The position numbers and the translations under genes are program-made. A DNA stretch of 8,215 nucleotides from CALCTE01 sp045627885 (lineage in GTDB: Bacteria; Bacillota; Clostridia; Oscillospirales; CAG-272): assembly GCA_045627885.1 (NCBI GenBank), contig JAZQOM010000021.1, positions 1-8,215 of the forward strand, read 5' to 3'. The notes beneath the pieces were generated by a model. The model searched no databases. It was not told the origin of the DNA and worked only from the letters and a program-made list of their open reading frames with translations. Of the stretch, positions 1 to 6,585 are shown one piece after another (position 1 is the stretch's first letter; each line of letters opens with the position of its first letter).

Positions 1-8
1 GATTTTGT

Positions 9-1100
9 ATGAAAAAAATACTTATCGTCACAGTGACCGTACTTGTATGCCTTGTTATATGCGCCGGCTCAGTGCTTTCGGCGTTTACTTTTGTATCGCA
101 AAAAAAGACAAGCGCACTCATAAAGCAGTACGCCGCCGAGGCTGAAGACGGCGTTGAGGATACCGAAAAAGAGGACGACATAGAGATTGCGGAAGCATAT
201 ACCGTCAAGTCAACTCTCAGCATTTCCGACGCATATAAGAGCGGCGACACATCGAAGCTCAGCGACGCGGAAAAAGAGACGCTTGATATGGCAAAAGCGG
301 TTATAGATTCTAAAATCGAGCAGGGAATGAGCGATTACGAGAAAGAAAAAGCAATCTATGACTATCTTGTCGGCGAGATGAAGCCCGCCGCGAGCATTCT
401 CACCGTTATTCCCGAAACGGAGCAGGATAACGACAATCCTCACGATGTTTTGAAATACAAGACGGCAGTCTGCGTCGGATATGCCACGACCTTCCGCCTT
501 TTTATGCAGATGCTCGATATTGAGTGCAAGGTTGTCCACAATAAGGATTTGTTTCACACATGGGATTTGGTAAAGCTTGACGGCGACTGGTACCATGTTG
601 ACTGTTACAGCGACAACGGCTCAATCGCGTACCTCAACTTCAATATGAACGACACGCAGGCGGCTGAAAATCACGATTGGACGAGAGAATTCTATCCTGC
701 GGCAAACGGGACGAAATACAACTATATGTATACCATCTGCGAGGAGCTTGAAGATATTTATTCTGTCCCCGATTGGCTTTTGTCCGCCATAACAGATAAA
801 AAATCCATTATTTGCTGCACATTTAAGCAGGAAATAACGGAAGAAACACAGCTTGTCGCAAAGCAGATGACCGACAGCCTGTATGACGGCTTGTATTCCG
901 ATGACTATTCCATAGAGTATCAGTGGACAAAGAACGATGCCGGAAGATTTATGCTCTCGTATTTTATTTCATATTACGACCCCTACGAAGAGGAGCTTGT
1001 TGACGAAGAAACCATGGAAAAAATCAACGAGGCAATAAACGCGGCGAAGGAAAAATACGGCTACGAAGAGTACGAGTATGATGATGAAGAAGATTGGTAA
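9..1100 (+). CDS. Secreted transglutaminase-like (cysteine protease fold) protein
   Basis: Probable exported protein of the transglutaminase-like superfamily. Residues 1-25 are a signal peptide or signal anchor (MKK followed by a long hydrophobic run), then an acidic linker to about residue 65. The core at about 105-205 carries a complete putative triad: Cys155 in the VCVGYA context at a helix start, His183 in FHTWD, and Asp198 in WYHVDCY. Bacterial relatives act as proteases, peptide cross-linkers or amidases; the substrate here cannot be read from sequence. The region after residue 265 has no domain I recognise and ends in a very acidic, Tyr-rich tail. It is the first gene of a tight operon, and its last 23 bases overlap the next gene. 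The ATG at 9 lies so close to the window edge that its ribosome site and promoter are outside. Family call is firm; function is open. Confidence 0.88.
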   Translation: MKKILIVTVTVLVCLVICAGSVLSAFTFVSQKKTSALIKQYAAEAEDGVEDTEKEDDIEIAEAYTVKSTLSISDAYKSGDTSKLSDAEKETLDMAKAVIDSKIEQGMSDYEKEKAIYDYLVGEMKPAASILTVIPETEQDNDNPHDVLKYKTAVCVGYATTFRLFMQMLDIECKVVHNKDLFHTWDLVKLDGDWYHVDCYSDNGSIAYLNFNMNDTQAAENHDWTREFYPAANGTKYNYMYTICEELEDIYSVPDWLLSAITDKKSIICCTFKQEITEETQLVAKQMTDSLYDGLYSDDYSIEYQWTKNDAGRFMLSYFISYYDPYEEELVDEETMEKINEAINAAKEKYGYEEYEYDDEEDW

Positions 1101-1581
1101 GCCGCTTGTTTGCGCGGCTCTTGCGGCGGCGATACTTTTGTTGTGCTCCTGCGGCGAAAAAGAAACAAAGGATATCAGCCTGTACGACCTTTACTGCGCG
1201 ATGAGCGCTCCCGCGGATTTTGCGGATATGAAATATGTAAGCTCAAACGATGCCGACGCCGCCGATATTTTTAAGAATATTTCCGATATGGATTATTCCG
1301 CCGTGGAGGGCTTTTTCATAAATTACGCCGCCGACGGCAAGGGAAATGCCGACGAGATAGCCTGCATCAGAGTAAAAGATAAGGCAGATGTAAAAAAAGC
1401 CCTTGATTCGCTTAAGGCTCATCTCAAAAAAAGAATCGGACTTTACTCGACCTACGATAAAAGTCAGCTCGACAAGTTAAACGGCGCTATTACGGCAAGC
1501 TACGGCGATGTTGCGGTGCTGATTGTCTGCGACAACGCGAAATTATCCGAAAAAGCGTTTTACGATTTTCTCGGGGAATAG
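1078..1581 (+). CDS. DUF4358-type lipoprotein
   Basis: Predicted lipoprotein: a basic N-terminus, a hydrophobic segment (about residues 9-22) and a lipobox L22-C23-S24-C25, so mature Cys25 would be lipidated and the protein tethered outside the membrane. The rest, about 140 residues, matches my memory of the DUF4358 family of Clostridia: an EIACIRVKD strand, a helix with Lys/Arg (KAHLKKRIGLYSTY) and a late hydrophobic strand (DVAVLIVCDN). The family's function is unknown. Three successive ATG codons (1078, 1081, 1084) could start it; all lie inside the end of the transglutaminase gene. Only a weak GAAGAG site precedes them (1065-1070), so translation is probably coupled to the upstream gene. 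The stop is 2 bases before the MBOAT start, which argues for a joint role in envelope modification. Confidence 0.82.
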   Translation: MMMKKIGKPLVCAALAAAILLLCSCGEKETKDISLYDLYCAMSAPADFADMKYVSSNDADAADIFKNISDMDYSAVEGFFINYAADGKGNADEIACIRVKDKADVKKALDSLKAHLKKRIGLYSTYDKSQLDKLNGAITASYGDVAVLIVCDNAKLSEKAFYDFLGE

Positions 1582-1583
1582 CT

Positions 1584-2954
1584 ATGGTATTCAGCAGTCT
1601 TGTATTTTTATTGATATTTCTCCCCGTGAGTCTTATCGTGTATTACATTTTGCCCGCAAAATGCAAAAACGCGGCGCTTCTTGCGGCAAGCCTTGTATTT
1701 TATGCGTGGGGAGAGCCGAAATACATACTGATTTTGCTTTTGTCGATAGCTATAAATTACGCGTCGGGGCTTGCTTTGGAAAAAGCACGCGGCAAATCTG
1801 AAAAGCTTATTCTCGCGCTTTCGGTTCTTGTCAACCTCGGATTGCTTTGCTTTTTCAAATACACCGATTTTGCGCTCGAGACCGTAAATTCGGTTTTCGG
1901 CGTCGGAATATCCGCGCTGAAGATTGCGCTTCCCGTCGGAATTTCGTTTTACACATTTCAGGCACTGTCGTATACGGTCGATGTCTTCCGCGGAACGGTC
2001 GGCGCACAGCATAACATCATTACTTTTGCCACATATATTTCTATGTTTCCGCAGCTTATCGCGGGGCCCATTGTCAGATATTCGGATATCGAGAGCGCCC
2101 TTCTTGAGCGAAAGCCGCAAGCCGACAAAATTGCGGAGGGCATTTTTCGCTTCATCATAGGACTTTCCAAAAAAGTGCTGATTGCGAATCAGGTCGGCGA
2201 TATCTGGAACGAAATATCACAGCTTGAAAGTCCGCCCGTCTTGACGGCGTGGATAGGAGCCGCGGCGTTTATGCTTCAGATATACTTCGACTTTTCCGGC
2301 TATTCGGATATGGCAATAGGGCTTGGCAAAATGCTCGGCTTTGAGTTTGCCGAGAATTTCGACTACCCTTACGAATCAAAGAGCGTAAGCGAATTCTGGC
2401 GAAGATGGCACATATCGCTCGGCTCGTTTTTTCGGGATTATCTGTATATACCGCTCGGTGGAAGCAGAAAAGGAGCTTTAAGGCAGATAATAAATCTGTT
2501 TATTGTATGGCTGCTTACCGGACTCTGGCACGGCGCGGGATATAACTTTATTCTGTGGGGACTTTACTTTTTTGTTGTCCTTGTGCTCGAAAAGACACTG
2601 CTTTTGAGAATACTCAATAAGCTCCCCGCGATAATACGGCATATATATACCTTGCTTGCGGTTTTGTTCTCGTGGGTGATATTCGCCTGCGACGGCATGG
2701 CGGCGCTTTCGCGCTATGTAAGAGCGCTTTTCGGCTTCAACGGCTTTGCGGACAGAATGAGCGTGTACTATCTTTTGAGCGACGCGGCGCTTCTTGTCAT
2801 AGCCGCGGTTTTTTCGACAAGTGCGGCAAAGAAGCTTTTTTCAAAGCTTGACTGCGCGGGCGCGAGAATCGCGATTGCCGCCGTTTTGTACGCTTTGTGT
2901 ATTTTCTTTATTGCACAGGATAGCTATAATCCGTTCTTATACTTCAGATTTTAG
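1584..2954 (+). CDS. MBOAT family membrane-bound O-acyltransferase (AlgI/DltB-like)
   Basis: Polytopic membrane protein of 456 residues, the usual length for bacterial AlgI/DltB-type MBOAT enzymes. These enzymes pass an acyl group, usually acetyl, from the cytoplasmic side to an acceptor handled outside the membrane. Visible family hallmarks are the N-terminal VFSSLVFLLIFLP start, ALPVGISFYTFQALSY at 115-130, QLIAGPIVRY near 157-166, DFSGYSDMAIGLGKMLG at 236-252, FWRRWHISLGSFFRDYLYIPLGG at 271-293, and LLTGLWHGAGYNFILWG at 310-326 with the conserved catalytic His316. It ends in the typical YNPFLYFRF. A GGGGAA ribosome site lies inside the end of the previous gene. The next gene encodes a DHHW protein, the normal partner of such enzymes. 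Acceptor polymer (teichoic acid, peptidoglycan, exopolysaccharide) is unknown. The product is not DltB itself as far as context shows, since no dltA, dltC or dltD is nearby. Confidence 0.95.
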   Translation: MVFSSLVFLLIFLPVSLIVYYILPAKCKNAALLAASLVFYAWGEPKYILILLLSIAINYASGLALEKARGKSEKLILALSVLVNLGLLCFFKYTDFALETVNSVFGVGISALKIALPVGISFYTFQALSYTVDVFRGTVGAQHNIITFATYISMFPQLIAGPIVRYSDIESALLERKPQADKIAEGIFRFIIGLSKKVLIANQVGDIWNEISQLESPPVLTAWIGAAAFMLQIYFDFSGYSDMAIGLGKMLGFEFAENFDYPYESKSVSEFWRRWHISLGSFFRDYLYIPLGGSRKGALRQIINLFIVWLLTGLWHGAGYNFILWGLYFFVVLVLEKTLLLRILNKLPAIIRHIYTLLAVLFSWVIFACDGMAALSRYVRALFGFNGFADRMSVYYLLSDAALLVIAAVFSTSAAKKLFSKLDCAGARIAIAAVLYALCIFFIAQDSYNPFLYFRF

Positions 2955-2962
2955 GTGAATGT

Positions 2963-3973
2963 ATGAAAAAAATATGTATCGCTTTATTTCTGATTGCACC
3001 GCTTCTTCTTGCCGCCGCCGTATTTGCAACGCCCGACAGGAGAATATCGGAAAACGAGAACAGAGTTCTCAAAACAAAACAATCAATAAGCGCGGATGAT
3101 TTTCAAAATGACATCGAGCAGTATCTTTCCGACCAGATTTTTTTGAGGGAAGAAGCCGTTGCCGCGAAATCGGCGCTTATGTACGCTCTTTTCAAGCGGG
3201 ATATCGGCGGCGTTTATATCGGCAAAAACGGCTTTTTGCAGAAGAAGACGGAAAGCGACATCGACACGGCTTCCGCGATAGCCTACGCCGAGCGAATCAA
3301 TAAGCTTGCCGAAGGTACAAAAACCTATGTGATGTTCGTCCCGTCGGCAGGCTGTATTCTCAAAGACGAGCTTCCGGCATTCGCGCAGATGTATGACTTC
3401 GATGCACTTTATAACACGCTTTCAAAGCATCTTCCCAATGCCGCGATGATAAAGATTAGCGCCTGCGAATATTACAAAACCGACCATCATTGGACTGCCG
3501 ACGGTGCGTATTCGGCGTACACCGAGTGGTGTCGCGCGCACGGAGCAGAGCCGAAGAAATTTGAGTATGTGACGGTTGCGACGGATTTTAAGGGCACGCT
3601 TTTTTTAAAGGCGCTGCTTGACCGCTTCGGAGCGGATACGATAAAAGCGCCCGTCGTCGATGCGGATATAAGCGTGACGGCGGACGGCAAACAGGCGAAG
3701 CTCTATGACTATGAAGCGCTAAAAACAAAGGATAAATACAGCTTCTTCGAGGGCGGGAATCACGGAATCGTGACGATAGAAAACAAAAAAAGTCACAGCG
3801 GAAAAACGCTGCTTATATTAAAGGATTCGTTTGCAAATTCGTTTGTGCCGTACATCGTCGGCGATTACGAAAAGATAATAATGCTTGACGAGCGATATAC
3901 TTTTACATCGCCCGCCGAAATAATCAAGGCGGAAAATGTAACCGAGCTTGCGGTAATAAAAGAAATTCAGTAA
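2963..3973 (+). CDS. DHHW family protein (AlgX/SGNH-like acyltransferase partner)
   Basis: Membrane-anchored or secreted protein of 336 residues; residues 5-23 are a signal peptide or anchor. The eponymous motif is D174-H175-H176-W177 (YKTDHHWTADGAY), and a Ser sits in LLILKDSFANSF (Ser289). In the related AlgX/AlgJ fold a D-x-H motif and a distant Ser form the SGNH-type catalytic site for O-acetylation, so Asp174, His176 and Ser289 are the likely triad. Also typical are the N-terminal SENENR segment, DQIFLRE, and VYIGKNGFL at about 84-92. It starts 8 bases after the MBOAT stop, with an AGGTGA ribosome site (2953-2958) overlapping that stop, so the two are co-translated. It probably takes the acyl group delivered by the MBOAT protein and places it on an extracellular glycan. 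The target is not known. Last gene of the operon, followed by a terminator. Confidence 0.92.
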   Translation: MKKICIALFLIAPLLLAAAVFATPDRRISENENRVLKTKQSISADDFQNDIEQYLSDQIFLREEAVAAKSALMYALFKRDIGGVYIGKNGFLQKKTESDIDTASAIAYAERINKLAEGTKTYVMFVPSAGCILKDELPAFAQMYDFDALYNTLSKHLPNAAMIKISACEYYKTDHHWTADGAYSAYTEWCRAHGAEPKKFEYVTVATDFKGTLFLKALLDRFGADTIKAPVVDADISVTADGKQAKLYDYEALKTKDKYSFFEGGNHGIVTIENKKSHSGKTLLILKDSFANSFVPYIVGDYEKIIMLDERYTFTSPAEIIKAENVTELAVIKEIQ

Positions 3974-4003
3974 CGAGCTTTGGCGAAATACTTGATACAA
4001 AAC

Positions 4004-4044
4004 AAAAGCTCTGAGCCCGAATAATCTTCGGGCTCAGAGCTTTT
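4004..4044. terminator. Bidirectional intrinsic terminator between convergent operons
   Basis: A perfect 14-bp inverted repeat, GCTCTGAGCCCGAA (4008-4021) against 4027-4040, has a 5-base loop. It is flanked by AAAA (4004-4007) and TTTTTT (4041-4046). Read on the + strand it ends the DHHW operon 30 bases after its stop; on the - strand the complementary U-rich run serves the lipoprotein gene that ends at 4059. Confidence 0.95.
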
Positions 4045-4058
4045 TTGTCTGACTATTA

Positions 4059-4955
4059 CTATTTTGCGCTGAATGTAATTGCTTCTGTTTCGTCGATTGT
4101 TTTATAAGTATCCGAATCAATAATTCTGAATTTCAGTTCAATCGAATCTATGCTCGTGATGCCGTTTTTCTCGAGGTCGTCGGAGAGGACGGTTATCGTA
4201 TCTACGGCGTACTTTCCGGCGTAGACGGATGTGTAAAGATATCCTTCAACCATAAATCCGTTTATCGACATATCATCGCACGAAACTATGATTTTTTCTT
4301 TCGTGGTGTTTTCGATGTAGAGCAGGACAGATGAGCCCCAGAAGGTGTTTTCGTCAACATACTTGCCTATGATGCGTATGCCGTTTTTGTTATAAAGCTC
4401 GTGCCCCGAATCGTCCGCGGTGACATCCATCGTGTCGTAAAGAGATGTTTTTATCGTGACGCAATCTGCATCAAAGAGCGTTTCGTATGACGAACCGTCA
4501 TACACATAGAAATAGATTTCAATTTGGCCGATATCCGTAATCCCTGCCGCCTCAAGAGAAGATGAGGAGAGATAGAGCGTCTCGTTCGATTTTTTGCCCG
4601 CTGCGACATTGCAGGAGAAAAGACTTGTAATCATGCAGTTATTGACTATCACCGCACGCGTGCTGACGGAATAATCCTTGCCCGAATCATTTTCGGCAAG
4701 AATATTTATACCTTTTCCCCAGATGCTGTCGCTTTCAGCCGACTTTGCGGTAACCTTTAAGCCCTCGTACTCAAAGCAGAGCTGTTCGTCTATGGTAAAT
4801 TCCTTTACCTCTTTATCCTTTTTTTCCGTATCGCCGGAGTTTTTGCCGCTCTCGGAATCATCGCCGACTATCTCTTTTCTTTCGCCCGAGGTAGAGCAGC
4901 TCACGAGTGACAACACCAAAATTGCAGAAATAACAACAAGAAGTAGTTTTTTCAT
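4059..4955 (-). CDS. Lipoprotein with two tandem, ungapped repeat domains
   Basis: Predicted lipoprotein of 298 residues with a signal peptide and lipobox L17-V18-S19-C20, followed by a polar Ser/Asp/Lys linker to about residue 55. The mature part consists of two copies of one roughly 106-residue domain, residues 65-170 and 192-297. They align without any gap at an offset of 127: W79/W206, E88-N89/E215-N216, M108/M235, A119-G120-K121/A246-G247-K248, L134-E135/L261-E262, G138-I139-T140/G265-I266-T267 and I145-E146/I272-E273. By hand count about 29 of 106 positions are identical. The alternating hydrophobic pattern suggests beta-sandwich domains, but I do not recognise a named family with certainty. 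It lies 9 bases after the small membrane protein gene, and its GAGG ribosome site (4963-4966) overlaps that gene's TGA, so the two are translationally linked. Function unknown; an extracytoplasmic binding role is a guess. Confidence 0.85.
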   Translation of the reverse strand: MKKLLLVVISAILVLSLVSCSTSGERKEIVGDDSESGKNSGDTEKKDKEVKEFTIDEQLCFEYEGLKVTAKSAESDSIWGKGINILAENDSGKDYSVSTRAVIVNNCMITSLFSCNVAAGKKSNETLYLSSSSLEAAGITDIGQIEIYFYVYDGSSYETLFDADCVTIKTSLYDTMDVTADDSGHELYNKNGIRIIGKYVDENTFWGSSVLLYIENTTKEKIIVSCDDMSINGFMVEGYLYTSVYAGKYAVDTITVLSDDLEKNGITSIDSIELKFRIIDSDTYKTIDETEAITFSAK

Positions 4956-4964
4956 AATATAACC

Positions 4965-5369
4965 TCACTGTAAATTTTTATTATTTGTATTTTCATTATT
5001 AAAACTGTCTTCGTATTTTTTCATCGCTCCCTTTGATGCGATGCCGCCGATTATAAATACAAGAGCGAAGATAAAACTGAGTATCGACCAGATAATCAAA
5101 TCGCCGTATATGCCGTAGTTTGTTATGCCGATTATTCCGCCCACCGCGTAAAACGCACCGGCAACAAAGCCTCCCGCGATGCCGTTTCTTGTGACGATGC
5201 CGATGATTCCCGCGATAAGATAGCATATTGCGGCAAACATTCCGGTTGCGCCGCTTGCTTCTCCGGTATCGGCGAGTATGTCCAAAAATCCCGCCGCACA
5301 AGATTGAAATGTGATTAGCCCGAATAATACGATGCTGATAATGCCTATAATCAATTTTGCTGCTTTCAT
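4965..5369 (-). CDS. Small four-helix integral membrane protein
   Basis: A 134-residue hydrophobic protein with four predicted membrane segments at about residues 5-23, 43-61, 66-86 and 91-112. Short Gly/Ala-rich loops separate them, and the C-terminal tail is polar and Asn-rich (KKYEDSFNNENTNNKN). The second and third segments resemble each other (AGIIGIVTRNG and VGGIIGITNYG), which hints at an internal hairpin duplication. Similar small membrane proteins next to lipoproteins occur in Clostridia, but I cannot name a function. The ATG is preceded by a good GGAGGA site (5373-5378 on the - strand). It lies downstream of the kinase gene and is tightly coupled to the lipoprotein gene, so it may help position or signal with that lipoprotein. 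The Cys in FQSCAAG does not follow a proper lipobox. Confidence 0.85.
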   Translation of the reverse strand: MKAAKLIIGIISIVLFGLITFQSCAAGFLDILADTGEASGATGMFAAICYLIAGIIGIVTRNGIAGGFVAGAFYAVGGIIGITNYGIYGDLIIWSILSFIFALVFIIGGIASKGAMKKYEDSFNNENTNNKNLQ

Positions 5370-5401
5370 AAATCCTCCGAATAAATTTTCAGTTCAAAAT
5401 A

Positions 5402-5431
5402 ATTATACGGGAAATTATGGGCATTTGTTAT
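5402..5431 (-). promoter_or_regulatory. Candidate sigma-A promoter for the membrane protein/lipoprotein pair
   Basis: On the - strand a perfect TATAAT (5402-5407) is preceded, with an 18-base spacer, by ATAACA (5426-5431), which matches TTGACA at four of six positions. Transcription would begin near 5395, leaving a short leader before the GGAGGA site of the gene starting at 5369. The pair may therefore be expressed apart from the kinase. Confidence 0.55.
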
Positions 5432-5445
5432 GCCGACAGCATAAC
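5427..5445. repeat. Inverted repeat over the -35 region (possible operator)
   Basis: Perfect 7-bp inverted repeat GTTATGC (5427-5433) and GCATAAC (5439-5445) with a 5-base spacer. It overlaps the proposed -35 element at 5426-5431 and sits about 40 bases downstream of the kinase stop. It lacks a following U tract in either direction, so an operator fits better than a terminator, though a weak RNA hairpin at the 3' end of the kinase message is possible. Confidence 0.45.
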
Positions 5446-5485
5446 CGATAACAATTTTGAATGATATAATCGAATAAAGAATTTT

Positions 5486-6538
5486 TCATTTGGCGTTTAT
5501 CGCTCCGAAAAGAACAATTCCGATAAAAATTGACGAGATTCCGATAATGGTATATACTATTCGTTGATTCCTCTTGTCCGCGCCCTTTGAAAAGGGAAGC
5601 TTGTTCCATATATCGAGAAAATTGTGGAAGCAGAAAAACGGAACGGCAAAGCATAAGAGCCACGAGATAAGCGTGGGGAAGAAAGCCCCCTTCTTCATTG
5701 AAGAAAAGACACCTGCCGTAAAGATAAACAGCAGAATATACCCCATAATCGCAAGCACTACGACGAAAGCGTTGTCGCTTCTCAAGCCGGGTATCTGCTT
5801 TATTGCCTTGTCCATCGGACTGTCATACAAGACCATATTGAACAAAGCGGATTTAAGAGCTCCGATACTGTTATATCTGTGACGGGAATCTATTTCGATA
5901 CATTTTTTGATTATTTTTCCGAGCCTGCCTTTTACGCTTTTCTCGTTCGGAAGATGCCCTGTCAGCATAACATTCAATAACACTCCCAAGGCATAAATAT
6001 CAGTTCTTCCGTCGCTTTGAGAAAAGCCGAATTGCTCGGGCGCCGCATAACCGGGAGTACCGAGAATCGCCGTGTCGGAGGTTTTTCCGGGAACATAGCT
6101 TCGCGTTATTCCGAAGTCTATGATTTTTGCAATTCCGCCCGACGATATGATAATATTGTTCGGATTTATGTCTCTGTGAACAAGCCCGAGCTTGTGAATA
6201 TCCGAAAGCCCGTCGCACACATCGGCGGCTATTTTCACGGCTTCTTTTTCCGGAAGAGATTTGCGCCCCTTCAGCACATCAGCGAGCGTATCGCCCGAAA
6301 TGTATTCGCGAACTATTTCAAGACGGTCTTCTTTTTTCGCGATATGATATATCTTCGGCAGATGTCGATTGTTAAGCAGTTTGATTGACCTGTATGCCGC
6401 TTCGCAAGATAAATCCGCGCATTTTATGATATACAGCTTTTTAGTCGGCTCGTAAATACAAAGCTTTGTATTTGCGTTGAACTCAGTAAGCGGCTTGAGA
6501 TTCTCGTATATGTAATTTTCCGATACGGAATCGCCCAT
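5486..6538 (-). CDS. Membrane-anchored Ser/Thr protein kinase (Hanks type, no PASTA domains)
   Basis: Eukaryotic-like protein kinase, 350 residues. Residues about 10-235 form the kinase domain: ATP-binding Lys39 (YIIKC), hinge region near VREYISGDTL (76-85), catalytic loop H121-R122-D123-I-N-P-N-N128, metal-binding D141-F142-G143, activation segment to GTPGYAAPEQFGF (160-172), TDIYALG (179-185) and the late Arg221. Three membrane segments follow at about 258-278, 287-304 and 327-346. Unusual points: the glycine-rich loop is not recognisable, and the catalytic-loop Lys of HRDLKPxN is Asn125. HRDI-x-P variants occur in Firmicutes kinases, so activity is plausible. There is no PASTA or other extracellular sensor, unlike PrkC/PknB. 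Start: an AGGAGG site at 6547-6552 gives 8-base spacing to ATG 6538; a GTG at 6547 overlaps that site and cannot be the start. Divergent from an HTH gene and upstream of a membrane protein and lipoprotein that could be partners. Confidence 0.93.
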   Translation of the reverse strand: MGDSVSENYIYENLKPLTEFNANTKLCIYEPTKKLYIIKCADLSCEAAYRSIKLLNNRHLPKIYHIAKKEDRLEIVREYISGDTLADVLKGRKSLPEKEAVKIAADVCDGLSDIHKLGLVHRDINPNNIIISSGGIAKIIDFGITRSYVPGKTSDTAILGTPGYAAPEQFGFSQSDGRTDIYALGVLLNVMLTGHLPNEKSVKGRLGKIIKKCIEIDSRHRYNSIGALKSALFNMVLYDSPMDKAIKQIPGLRSDNAFVVVLAIMGYILLFIFTAGVFSSMKKGAFFPTLISWLLCFAVPFFCFHNFLDIWNKLPFSKGADKRNQRIVYTIIGISSIFIGIVLFGAINAK

Positions 6539-6546
6539 CGTGACCA

Positions 6547-6552
6547 CCTCCT
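6547..6552 (-). promoter_or_regulatory. Ribosome binding site that fixes the kinase start
   Basis: Full AGGAGG on the - strand. It is 8 bases before ATG 6538, while the upstream in-frame GTG at 6545-6547 shares its last G with this site. This rules out the three-codon-longer reading of the kinase. Confidence 0.85.
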
Positions 6553-6585
6553 ATTCAAAGATATTTCGGAAAGGAACCGATAAAA

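Noticed and set aside
1608..2120. 170-codon - strand frame opposite the MBOAT gene
   Set aside because: It lies entirely antisense to a clear MBOAT gene; its Arg/Lys/Cys-rich composition has no domain character.
1584..3973. D-alanylation (dlt) operon
   Set aside because: The MBOAT gene resembles DltB, but dltA, dltC and dltD are absent and the partner carries the DHHW motif, so AlgI/AlgX-style acylation fits better.
4999..5301. 100-codon - strand frame inside the small membrane protein gene
   Set aside because: Out-of-phase shadow with extreme Arg/His content; the four-helix membrane protein with a good ribosome site explains the stretch.
4965..5369. Lipobox in the small membrane protein (FQSC near residue 24)
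   Set aside because: Residues -3 and -2 are Phe and Gln, which do not fit a lipobox, and the segment works as an ordinary first membrane helix.
6538..6547. GTG start at 6547 for the kinase
   Set aside because: It overlaps the AGGAGG ribosome site; ATG 6538 has correct 8-base spacing.
6539..6585. Promoters for the kinase and HTH genes in the gap between them
   Set aside because: I scanned both strands here and in the first bases of both genes and found no -35/-10 pair with acceptable match and spacing, so none is annotated.
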